From the NCBI GenBank assembly GCA_035712365.1, contig DASTAW010000040.1, positions 62,001 to 126,000 on the forward strand: a stretch of 64,000 nucleotides of DNA. The letters run 5' to 3'. The notes beneath the pieces are model-generated. The model saw only the letters and a list, made by a program, of their open reading frames with translations, searched no databases and was not told the origin of the DNA. Of the stretch, positions 42,900 to 50,488 are shown piece after piece. Every line of letters starts with the position of its first letter. The first letter of the stretch is position 1. The stretch is from Terriglobia bacterium. Lineage in GTDB: Bacteria; Acidobacteriota; Terriglobia; UBA7540. The translations under genes were made by a program, and so were the position numbers.

Positions 42900-45813
42900 A
42901 CGCTGGCAGGAAATCGAACAGATTTATCACCGGGCGCTGGAGCTGGATGGGAGCGCGCGGGCGGAGTTTCTCGCGAGGACCTGTGACGGCGATCCCGCTC
43001 TGCGGGCTGAAGTTGAATCCCTGCTGGCGCACGGAGATCAGGCTGGAAGTTACCTCGAAACTCCGCCCGTCGAGATGGCGGCGAAAGCATTGGGGAAAGG
43101 TGACCGCTCGCCGGCCGCTTCGAATGCGGCGCTTGAACCCGGCACGATGATTGCGCACTATCGCGTCACTGCCAGTCTGGGCGCGGGCGGCATGGGGGAA
43201 GTCTATCGCGCCCGCGACACCAAGCTGCAGCGCGACGTCGCCCTGAAAATCCTGCCGCAGGCGATGGCCCGCGATCGCGAGCGCATGGCGCGATTCGAGC
43301 GCGAAGCCCAGGTGCTGGCTTCGCTCAATCATCCCAACATTGCGGCGATCTACGGCCTCGAAGAATCGAACGGCATCCGTGCCCTGGCGATGGAGCTGGT
43401 GGAAGGCGCGACGCTGGCCGAGAAGATCGTAGGGGAGGGCTCTGCCCTCCCGCGGGAGCCCAAAGGGCTCCCCTACCCTGACGCCTTATCAATGGCCCGC
43501 CAGCTTGCCGAAGCGCTCGAATACGCGCATGAACGCGGCGTTATCCATCGCGACCTGAAACCGGCCAACGTGAAGATCACACCCGAAGGCACGGTGAAGG
43601 TGCTGGACTTTGGCCTGGCCAAGGTGCTTAGTGGCATGGGCGCCTCGCCCGTGCATGGACAAGATACCCATGCCACAGATCAGAATTCGCCCACCCTGAG
43701 TATGACAGGGACAGAACCGGGCATGATTCTGGGCACAGCCGCCTACATGAGCCCGCAACAGGCCAAGGGGCTGAACGCGGACCGGCGCTGCGACATCTGG
43801 GCGTTCGGCTGCGTGCTCTACGAGATGCTTTCGGGCCGGAAAGCATTCGAAGGCGAAACCATTTCGGAGGTGCTGGTGGCCGTCCTGACCAAGGAGCCAG
43901 ACCTGGCCGCGCTGCCTGCAACTACGCCGCAAACGATTCTGCAACTCATCCGCCGCTGCCTGCAAAAAGACCTGCGCCAGCGGCTGCAAGCCATCGGCGA
44001 GGCCCGCATTGCAATTGAGGAAGAATTGAGTGGCACGGGCGTCCCGCCCGTGATCGAACATGGGCAGGATGCCCATGCCACTCGCGCCACGTCTCCCCTG
44101 CGCCGCGCCCTGCCGTGGCTGCTTGCCGCGGTGGCCGTCGTGGCGCTGGCAGGCTGGTGGCGTGCGAATCGAAATGCGGCTCCCTCGCCCGGCTGGTCCG
44201 GAGAACTCTTGTCTGGCCCCACCATTGCTTTCTTTCCCCGTGTTTCTCCCGATGGGCGCCTGATTGCCTTTCAAGCCATGGTGGACAACATCGCGCAGGT
44301 TGCCGTGATGGACCGTGCGTCCGGCAACTGGACGGTGCTTACTCATGATCGAACCCATGGCCCGACGAGCAGCAGCCCCAGCTGGTCGCACGACGGTTCA
44401 AGGATTTTCTTCGATCGGATCATTTCTCAACCTGTTGGGATCTACTCGGTTCCTAGCCTGGGTGGTGAAGAACGCTTGCTCCTGGCAAACGCGGCCAGCC
44501 CCCAGGCCCTGCCTGACGGCACCATGCTGGTTGTCCGGGTCGACCCCGACCGCCGGAACCAGATTTACCACTTCTGGCCGGATACCGGGCGCCTGCAGGC
44601 CCTTGGGGCTTGGGTGGACTTCCATTATTCTGCTCCCATACGAATATTCCCAACAGGCAAGGAGGCAGTCTTTTTCGGAGGCGTGAAAGAAGAGGAACCC
44701 GACCATCTGTATTTGCTGAACATCGCCACTGGCACAGCGCGGCGGCTGGCGCCGGAACTGGTGCTTAGTAGTTCTTATTATTCCGGTTCCATGTTTCCCC
44801 TCGCGGTGACTCCAGGCGGGGAGTCGGTCCTGATCGATCTTCCCTCCGGCAATCTGCATCGAATCGTTGCCATCCCTCGATCCGGAGCAAGTCCCGTTCG
44901 CACCTTGATGACGCTAACGTCATTAGCATGGTCCCTCGACGCTTCACCTGACGGCAGTATCTATGTCGACCAGGTTGAACGCCCACTTGAAATGCTGAGG
45001 CTCCCCCAGTCTGGCGGGACGCCGGAGGTGCTGGCAACAAGCGAAACCTACACGCAGTACGATGCTGCCCCCATTGAATTCGCTGACGGACGCTTCCTTC
45101 TGCCCACATTGAATGCAGGGCAGCTTCGTTTGCTGCTGGGCAAGCCCGGAGGGAGTTTTGTCCCGCTTGTCGAGACTGCTGAGGAGACGGCCCCGCCGAT
45201 GGTTCAGCTCGGCAACGACGAACTGGCGCTCATGGTTGGTAGCCCTCCGGCGCGAACGCTTTCGATCGCCTCAATCAAGGAGGGACGCATTATCCGGCGG
45301 TTCAAGCAGACGGAAGGGAAACAGATTGATTCCGTAGCGGCATCCACGGACGGGAAGTCGCTTTACTACGCTTCATCGGGAGCCATCTGGTCAATCTCCA
45401 GCGGAGACGGGAACCCCAGCAGGATTTGCGACGGAGACAGCGTGGCGGTTGATCCGAACGGGCGCTCCCTGATCGTTAATTTGATTGAGCAGCAGCACGT
45501 GCGCCTCGAAACTGTTCCGCTTTCGGGCGGCCCACCCGAGGAGATTCGGTTGAGGGACGATCTCCCCCTTACGCCGAACGCCCTCGGCTCAAACGGAATC
45601 AATAAAGACCGCAAACTCCTGGTCGGCGTGGCGCCGGCCGATTCATGGTTTTGGGGGCTTGGAATTTTTGATCTCGCCACAAAGAAGCTCAGGCAGGTTC
45701 CGGTGAAGTATGCTTGTGACGTTGTGATGCCGGCCTGGGCCCGCGATGGCAACATCCTTTTAACTGCGTTTCCCATGAGAACCCACATCTGGCGCTTCCG
45801 GCCGGCGCGTTGA
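42892..45813 (+). CDS. transmembrane Ser/Thr protein kinase with propeller (copy 2)
   Basis: 973 residues. The first ~400 residues are almost identical to copy 1, including the glycine loop, [31 protein letters not shown] and the same three in-frame inserts at residues 180-195, 247-262 and 380-397. The membrane segment (about 404-423: [14 protein letters not shown]) and the extracytoplasmic region differ: propeller-like repeats such as [49 protein letters not shown]. The two kinases therefore share an output domain but should sense different signals. The sequence in front of it is a copy of the sigma-gene end, so it was made by tandem duplication and has no sigma gene of its own. Confidence 0.92.
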   Translation: MNERWQEIEQIYHRALELDGSARAEFLARTCDGDPALRAEVESLLAHGDQAGSYLETPPVEMAAKALGKGDRSPAASNAALEPGTMIAHYRVTASLGAGGMGEVYRARDTKLQRDVALKILPQAMARDRERMARFEREAQVLASLNHPNIAAIYGLEESNGIRALAMELVEGATLAEKIVGEGSALPREPKGLPYPDALSMARQLAEALEYAHERGVIHRDLKPANVKITPEGTVKVLDFGLAKVLSGMGASPVHGQDTHATDQNSPTLSMTGTEPGMILGTAAYMSPQQAKGLNADRRCDIWAFGCVLYEMLSGRKAFEGETISEVLVAVLTKEPDLAALPATTPQTILQLIRRCLQKDLRQRLQAIGEARIAIEEELSGTGVPPVIEHGQDAHATRATSPLRRALPWLLAAVAVVALAGWWRANRNAAPSPGWSGELLSGPTIAFFPRVSPDGRLIAFQAMVDNIAQVAVMDRASGNWTVLTHDRTHGPTSSSPSWSHDGSRIFFDRIISQPVGIYSVPSLGGEERLLLANAASPQALPDGTMLVVRVDPDRRNQIYHFWPDTGRLQALGAWVDFHYSAPIRIFPTGKEAVFFGGVKEEEPDHLYLLNIATGTARRLAPELVLSSSYYSGSMFPLAVTPGGESVLIDLPSGNLHRIVAIPRSGASPVRTLMTLTSLAWSLDASPDGSIYVDQVERPLEMLRLPQSGGTPEVLATSETYTQYDAAPIEFADGRFLLPTLNAGQLRLLLGKPGGSFVPLVETAEETAPPMVQLGNDELALMVGSPPARTLSIASIKEGRIIRRFKQTEGKQIDSVAASTDGKSLYYASSGAIWSISSGDGNPSRICDGDSVAVDPNGRSLIVNLIEQQHVRLETVPLSGGPPEEIRLRDDLPLTPNALGSNGINKDRKLLVGVAPADSWFWGLGIFDLATKKLRQVPVKYACDVVMPAWARDGNILLTAFPMRTHIWRFRPAR
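43429..43476. repeat. In-frame palindromic insert 1 in kinase copy 2
   Basis: Same 48-base element as 40403-40450 (gtaggggag … ctcccctac), same residue position, so inserted before the duplication or spread by gene conversion. Confidence 0.75.
43631..43676. repeat. In-frame palindromic insert 2 in kinase copy 2
   Basis: GTGGCAC-family element, gtggcatgggcgcctcgccc … tgccac, with two base differences from copy 1 (catggacaagatacc). Confidence 0.8.
44030..44081. repeat. In-frame palindromic insert 3 in kinase copy 2
   Basis: Same sequence as 41004-41055 (gtggcacgggcgtcccgccc … tgccac). Confidence 0.8.
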
Positions 45814-45907
45814 ATGGGCGCGGGCCAAACAGGCTGTAATACCGCGGGAAGGAGAGGCCGAAATTTTCTTGAGACCACGCAGGGTATTGGCCAACGGTCG
45901 ACGCCTG

Positions 45908-45978
45908 GTTTCACCGCGAGCTGAGCAGGAAGAAACCCGATGAATGAACGCTGGCAGGAGATCGAGCGGATTTACCAC
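45908..45978 (+). pseudogene. third kinase stub with sigma-gene tail
   Basis: ccgcgagctgagcaggaaga and the following bases repeat the sigma-gene end once more. They are followed by an ATG (45940) and 13 codons of the kinase N-terminus ([13 protein letters not shown]). Similarity then ends and sequence like that around 38490-38540 takes over, so a third kinase copy was deleted down to this stub. Confidence 0.75.
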
Positions 45979-46050
45979 GCGGTGCGTCAGCACAACCCAT
46001 GCGCGGGAAGTTCCGTTTCTAGATTCCTGTCAGGGTTGTTCTTGGCGGAA

Positions 46051-46080
46051 TGCCGGGGCGGGCGTGAGGCCCGCCCCCGG
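46051..46080. repeat. GC palindrome, second-module copy
   Basis: tgccggggcgggc / gcccgcccccgg around cgtga; counterpart of 38508-38538. Confidence 0.6.
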
Positions 46081-46105
46081 TGATGGACTGGTTGCGATCA
46101 TAAGG

Positions 46106-46600
46106 TTACTTTGCGTTCAGAGTGGCGGGGATCCATTGAAGCAGCACGGGGACTTCGACAAGCTGCTTGTATCCGCCGTGCTTCCCGTTGTTGCGCGCCA
46201 CGAGCTTCGCGCCGCGTGGCAATGGGAAATGAACCGACTCGCCAAGCGCCTGCATTTCGAGGGCGCGCACGATAAGAGTGTTCCCCTCGCGAATGCAGAC
46301 AATCGCGTTCTTTGCTGTTGAAGTCTGTCTCGCCGGCCTGGAAAGAATCACCTGCAGACTTCCCTTCTCCGTACCCCGCACAACCACAAGGCCAGTCCCG
46401 TCGTCCAGCAGTTTGCCATACTCCAGAGTGTAATCCCCCGCAGGCAACGTCATCGTTCCCCACTGGGCCTCAAAAGGAAGGGTGAATGTGCCGGTGAAAT
46501 AAGTTAAATAGGGGACCTGTCCCCCCGCCCCAACCGTACTCAGGGCGAAAAGGACCAGGGAAAGGCCAACCAGGGTCACGTATGTTTGAATCGTTTTCAT
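46106..46600 (-). CDS. small secreted beta-rich protein (paralogue B)
   Basis: ATG at 46600, 164 residues, closely related to the protein at 38562-39053 along its whole length (shared VTLVGLSL, FTLPFEAQWG, MTLPAGDYTL, AIVCIREGN, LPRGAKLVA). Signal peptide YVTLVGLSLVLFALSTVGAG. It is still intact although the sigma gene divergent from it is broken. That suggests its product is useful on its own or the decay is recent. Function unknown. Confidence 0.7.
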   Translation of the reverse strand: MKTIQTYVTLVGLSLVLFALSTVGAGGQVPYLTYFTGTFTLPFEAQWGTMTLPAGDYTLEYGKLLDDGTGLVVVRGTEKGSLQVILSRPARQTSTAKNAIVCIREGNTLIVRALEMQALGESVHFPLPRGAKLVARNNGKHGGYKQLVEVPVLLQWIPATLNAK

Positions 46601-46835
46601 CACGCACCTCCAGGCTTTGATTCGCCGCAGGCGGGGCGGGGGTGTTTTGCCCCCGGCTTTTGATGTTGCTCCCCAGCGGCTTGGTTTACTTTCTGCCCTT
46701 AACCTGTAATGCGGAAAATGACTGCCAAAACCCGCATCCGTGACAAAAAATACTGTTAAGCCCCCGTCGGTTGGATTGTCAGTTGCGGGTGTGGTATCCT
46801 TCGCTCAATTGGAGTTACTTTCTGGAGGCCAAAGG

Positions 46836-46990
46836 ATGCGGCAGGGGCCCTCAGGAAGCAGCGACGTCACGCTCTTGCTCGGGCCTGGGGCGAAGGAAGC
46901 AAAGAAGCCCTCGACCGTCTGGCGCCTCTGGTCTACCGCGAACTTCATCAGATCGCCGTCCGCCCCGGGCGCGACGCGCGGCCAGCAGTA
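46836..46990 (+). pseudogene. broken second copy of the ECF sigma gene
   Basis: From the ATG at 46836 the bases follow the sigma gene at 39289, including a long near-identical stretch (gaagcaaagaagccctcgac, gtctaccgcgaacttcatca). A one-base deletion in the segment ttgctcgggcctggggcg (copy 1: ctgctccgtgcctggggcg) shifts the frame after about 17 codons, and similarity ends near gatcgccgtccgcc (about 46965). Regions 2 and 4 are lost. Confidence 0.8.
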
Positions 46991-47239
46991 GCCCCGTTTA
47001 GTAGGCTAGAATATCTGAGCAGGCCCTGAAATGGGACGTATGGAATTTTCTCCCTCCATTTTCTTCAAAATCGTAACTTGTTGCAGCACAGTAACTTACT
47101 AATTTACAACCGCCGAAACCGTCGCGGCCTTTTGAAAATTTGTTTGTATTTGGTACGCCGCGTAAATGTTACACTGCCTTCCGAATTCTGGTCCAAATCT
47201 GCAGCTCCCCAGCCATTCCGTACCTCAGGCGCGGGACCC
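46991..47239. other. AT-richer spacer between sigma remnant and transporter gene
   Basis: Continues the 403-base stretch without an intact gene (46837-47239). No repeat, gene or terminator recognised after the sigma remnant. Confidence 0.5.
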
Positions 47240-48502
47240 TCAGGCGGGCATTCCTTGGAAGAACTGAGCAGCGATCAGCAGCACGGTGAGGATGATCATC
47301 ACCACGCAGGTGACCCAGGCGATGGCATTGAAGGCGCGGGTATTTCGATGAGCGCCCATCAGGTCTTCGCGGTTGGAGAGCCGCAGCATGAAGATCAGCA
47401 CAAAGGGCAGCATGATGCCATTGAGCACCTGTGAGAGCAGGATGATCGGCACCTGCATCTGTTCGCGCAGGGCCACCACGGCGAGCGCGCCCAGCACAAT
47501 CAGCCCTGTATAAAGCCAGTAAAACGTGGGAGCCTCATCCACGCGCTTGTCGATGCCCGACTCGAGTCCCAGGCCCTCGCACACGTAGTAGGCGGTGGCC
47601 AGCGGCAGGATGCAGGCGGAGAACAGCGACGCGTTGGCCAGCCCGAAAGCAAACAGCGCGCTTGCCGCATGGCCAGCCAGGGGACGCAACGCCAGAGCTG
47701 CGTCCGCGGCGTCGCGGATGTCGCGATGGCCGCTGGTGTAAAGGGTGGCCGCGCAGGCCACGATGATGAAGAAAGCCACCACGTCAGTGACGATGCATCC
47801 AACAATCACGTCCCAGCGCGAGTAGACCCAGTCCTTGATCTTGACGCCCTTCTCCACGACTGCCGATTGCAGGTAAAACTGCATCCAGGGCGTGATGGTG
47901 GTGCCAATCAGTCCAATGATCATGAAGAGATAGCTGCGGTCCAATTGGAAGGATGGCTTCACCGTGTTGAACATCGCCCCGGACCAGGAAGGATGGGCCA
48001 GAAAGCTGGAGATCGGGTAGGCGATGTAAAACACGCAGGCAACCAGAAAGACCTTTTCAACGAACTCGTAAGTGCCTTTCACCACTAGCGCCCAGACGAT
48101 CACAGCGCCCAGCGGAACGATGATGTAGCGGCTGAGCCCGAACACCGACAGGCCCGAGGCAAGCCCGGCAAAGTTTGAGATCGTGTTTCCAAGGTCCGCC
48201 ACCAGCAGGCAAATCATCAGAAGGAAGGTGGCGCGAAAGCCGTACTCTTCCCGGATGAGGTCCGCCAGGCCCTTGCCCGTCACTACGCCCATGCGCGCCA
48301 CCATCTCCTGCACCACGATCAGCGCGATGGTGATCGGAATCAGCGTCCACAGGAGCGAGTAGCCGAAGCGCGCTCCGGCCACCGAATAGGTGTAGATGCC
48401 GCCGGCGTCATTGTCCACGTTGGCCGTGATGATGCCCGGGCCCACGACGGCCAGAAAGATCAGCAGCCTGGTCCGGTAAGTTTTCAGGCGATTGCGGTCC
48501 AT
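47240..48502 (-). CDS. Nramp-family divalent metal transporter, probably Mg2+ (NRMT-like)
   Basis: ATG at 48502 (MDRNRLKTYRTR) is preferred over a GTG nine codons upstream; 420 residues with 11 or so membrane segments. Nramp fold signs: TM1 GPGIITANVDNDAGGIYTYS and the AGARFGY that follows; TM6 IGTTITPWMQFYLQSAV. Canonical Nramp proteins have DPGN in TM1 and a Met (…MPH…) in TM6 as transition-metal ligands. Here Asn aligns with Gly (DAGG) and Met with Thr (ITPW). Loss of the Met is the mark of Nramp-related Mg2+ transporters described in clostridia. Its partner gene upstream is a MgtE-type sensor and the operon leader is an M-box, all pointing to Mg2+. Confidence 0.88.
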   Translation of the reverse strand: MDRNRLKTYRTRLLIFLAVVGPGIITANVDNDAGGIYTYSVAGARFGYSLLWTLIPITIALIVVQEMVARMGVVTGKGLADLIREEYGFRATFLLMICLLVADLGNTISNFAGLASGLSVFGLSRYIIVPLGAVIVWALVVKGTYEFVEKVFLVACVFYIAYPISSFLAHPSWSGAMFNTVKPSFQLDRSYLFMIIGLIGTTITPWMQFYLQSAVVEKGVKIKDWVYSRWDVIVGCIVTDVVAFFIIVACAATLYTSGHRDIRDAADAALALRPLAGHAASALFAFGLANASLFSACILPLATAYYVCEGLGLESGIDKRVDEAPTFYWLYTGLIVLGALAVVALREQMQVPIILLSQVLNGIMLPFVLIFMLRLSNREDLMGAHRNTRAFNAIAWVTCVVMIILTVLLIAAQFFQGMPA

Positions 48503-48573
48503 CTGTAACCTGCGCCGGCGACCGAACACCGGCGAACTGCTTCACTTCAGCAAGCCGACTCTTTGCCGCTCGA

Positions 48574-49815
48574 TTATCTGCGGTTGACGACAAGGTCGAG
48601 AACATCGTCTGCTGTCACGACGCCTTGCAGGTGTTGCTTGTCATCCACCACCGGAAGCGACAGCAGGTTGTACTTTCTAAACTGGTCAATCACCACCTTC
48701 GCATCCGTTTCCGTCCGCACGCTGAGCACCTCTTCACGGGAAAGCTCCTGCAGCGAGGTGCGGGCCGGCGCCAGCAAAATGCGCGCCAGCGGGACAGCGC
48801 CGAGAAGAGTTTCCTGGTCATCGATCAGATAGACGGAGTGAATGGATTCCACCGATCCTTCGAACTCCTTCATCGCTTCAACAACACTCTCCACGGTCGC
48901 CGTTCGGTCGAGAGCGAGGTATTCAGTGGTCATCAAGGCGCCCGCAGTGTCTTCCTCAAACCCCAGCAGTTCCTTGACTTCCTGCGCGCCTGCCGTCTCC
49001 ATGTCAGCGAGCAGCTTGGCGGAGGTTTCAGGCGGCAGTTCCTGCAGGACGTCGGCAGCTTCATCGGGCGCCATTTCGTCCACAATGTCGGCAGCCTTCT
49101 CCACCGGAATGCTCTGCAGCAACTGCGCCTGCTTTTCAGTCGGGATCTCGGAGATGGCTTGCGCGGCCGTTTCATGGTCAAGGGATTCAATCACCGACCG
49201 CTGCTCATCGCGGCTCAGTACTTCGAGGATATCGGCAATATCGGCAGGGTGCAGGCGCGCCAGCCGCTCGTAGGAAATGCGGAGCTTCAGCCGGCGGGAA
49301 GCGTCCGGCTCAATCAGGTTGACGAATTCCCATCGGATGGTCTTTGAGGGAATAAAGCTGCAGATTCTCCGGCTGGTATGCTTGGCGGTCAGCCCCTGCA
49401 GAAGGCGCCGAACGGCGGACGCCAGCCCCACGTTCACCGCCAACACGCGCAGCTCCGTGTGGCCGCCGGTGGGCTGAATTTCCAGGTCAACATCGTTCAC
49501 ACGGACCACCTTGCGGTGGTCCACGTCAATCACCTGCTGGTCAAGAACGTCTTTCCTCACCCTCAACAGGTCACCGAAGGGCTTGCTGCTGGGGATCCCA
49601 GCGCGAGTCACCGAGGTCTGTGCTGAACGCACGGTGATCGACTGCATCTGCTCGCGCGTAACATAAATCAGCTCCTTGTGCGGGCCCTCCACAAAGTAAA
49701 CCGCCACGCGCAGGGCGTTCTGGGTGGGATCAATCCCGAGGTCGGTCACGCGCCCCAGGTACGAGCCCATCACGTCGTAAGTCGGCAGATTCTGAATTTC
49801 GGTAAAGTAAATCAT
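48574..49815 (-). CDS. soluble MgtE-N / CBS-pair protein (Mg2+ sensor without the MgtE channel)
   Basis: 413 residues, ATG at 49815 with ggagg 5 bases upstream. Residues about 1-170 include a PRC-barrel-like segment (GSYLGRVTDLGIDPTQNALR). Residues about 185-300 are the MgtE intracellular N domain of short helical repeats (LARLHPADIADILEVLSRDE, AADIVDEMAPDEAADVLQEL). Residues about 300-413 are a CBS pair (GALMTTEYLALDRTATVESV, LSLPVVDDKQHLQGVVTADD). In MgtE these domains bind Mg2+ and close the channel; here no membrane domain follows. First gene of the riboswitch-controlled operon, 71 bases before the Nramp-like gene. It probably gates or senses for that transporter; this is inference. Confidence 0.9.
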   Translation of the reverse strand: MIYFTEIQNLPTYDVMGSYLGRVTDLGIDPTQNALRVAVYFVEGPHKELIYVTREQMQSITVRSAQTSVTRAGIPSSKPFGDLLRVRKDVLDQQVIDVDHRKVVRVNDVDLEIQPTGGHTELRVLAVNVGLASAVRRLLQGLTAKHTSRRICSFIPSKTIRWEFVNLIEPDASRRLKLRISYERLARLHPADIADILEVLSRDEQRSVIESLDHETAAQAISEIPTEKQAQLLQSIPVEKAADIVDEMAPDEAADVLQELPPETSAKLLADMETAGAQEVKELLGFEEDTAGALMTTEYLALDRTATVESVVEAMKEFEGSVESIHSVYLIDDQETLLGAVPLARILLAPARTSLQELSREEVLSVRTETDAKVVIDQFRKYNLLSLPVVDDKQHLQGVVTADDVLDLVVNRR

Positions 49816-49890
49816 CGCTTCCTCCCGCAGGAGATCGCAGCCGCGCCGCGTCCCTGATGCCGGGCACCCTTACAGGCCTGAATCCAGTCG

Positions 49891-49930
49891 AAAATCAAAA
49901 GCCCCGTGTGAGCCGTCGCTCCCACGGGGC
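49891..49930 (-). terminator. Intrinsic terminator of the M-box expression platform
   Basis: On the minus strand gccccgtgggagc and gctcacacggggc (one mismatch) form a 13-bp hairpin followed by ttttgatttt. It lies between the riboswitch and the MgtE-like gene, 75 bases before the start codon, where Mg2+-bound M-boxes force termination. Confidence 0.88.
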
Positions 49931-49967
49931 CGAGAAATCCGTCCGGGCCGATTCATCATCCGCCGGA

Positions 49968-50142
49968 CAACCTCCTGGTCTGAGCTTCAGCTCCACACAA
50001 CGTACATTCCCCATCGCATTTGAGGATAGCCACCTTAGGCAGAGCCTTAATCCGGCCATGCCTGCTCTACCCGTTGGCGCGTCTCCGCGTTTCCGGGCAG
50101 TGGCTTGTGTTTGCGTGGTAACCTCGCCTAACGAGGTCTGCA
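49968..50142 (-). ncRNA. M-box (ykoK) Mg2+ riboswitch
   Basis: Read on the minus strand, the conserved M-box blocks occur in order: cctcgttaggcgaggt, acaagccactgcccggaaac, gcgccaacgggtagagcagg, ctctgcctaaggtggct, then a ggagctgaagctc hairpin and gaggt that can pair with acctc at the 5' end to close P1. A terminator follows at 49891-49930. M-boxes bind Mg2+ and switch off Mg2+ transporter genes when Mg2+ is plentiful. It directly precedes the MgtE-N/CBS and Nramp-like genes. Edges are approximate. Confidence 0.94.
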
Positions 50143-50196
50143 CATGGTTTTCTAGTTCGCTCGCGCCTCCAGGCACAGAAAAAGTGCCTATTAACC

Positions 50197-50225
50197 TTCA
50201 TACAAACAGCCCTGAGGTTTGTCAA
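50197..50225 (-). promoter_or_regulatory. sigma-70-type promoter of the Mg2+ operon
   Basis: On the minus strand ttgaca (50220-50225) and tatgaa (50197-50202) are separated by exactly 17 bases. The expected start of transcription is about 50 bases before the M-box. Confidence 0.7.
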
Positions 50226-50488
50226 GAAAAAAGGGCCAATGGGCCTGGTGAAAACTGCCGATCAAGAATTGTTCAAGCCAGTTTGCCGGTGGAGAGAGCA
50301 GTTGGCGAGCCAAGGGCTGGCTGTCTACATTCGCTCAGGAAAACTGATATGAGCGCCGTACCTATGGCAGGAAACGTTGACCGTGGTCGGACATAATGTA
50401 TAAATTCAATCTGAAAAGCTGCCCAATTGGGGGCAATGCGCGTGCGGTATTACGCATGTTCTGTAAAGGCTCGTCGGGAGCGTCATAA

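Noticed and set aside
40403-44081. CRISPR-like array from recurring palindromes
   Set aside because: Copies are few, irregularly spaced and in coding sequence, with no spacers. No cas genes are present and no CRISPR array was seen in the window.
42892-45813. Second kinase as an assembly duplicate of the first
   Set aside because: The C-terminal halves differ strongly and many synonymous and non-synonymous differences occur in the N-terminal half, so they are true paralogues.
46740-47001. Two overlapping open frames (83 and 76 codons) in the sigma remnant
   Set aside because: They are the two frames of the frameshifted sigma copy, not independent genes.
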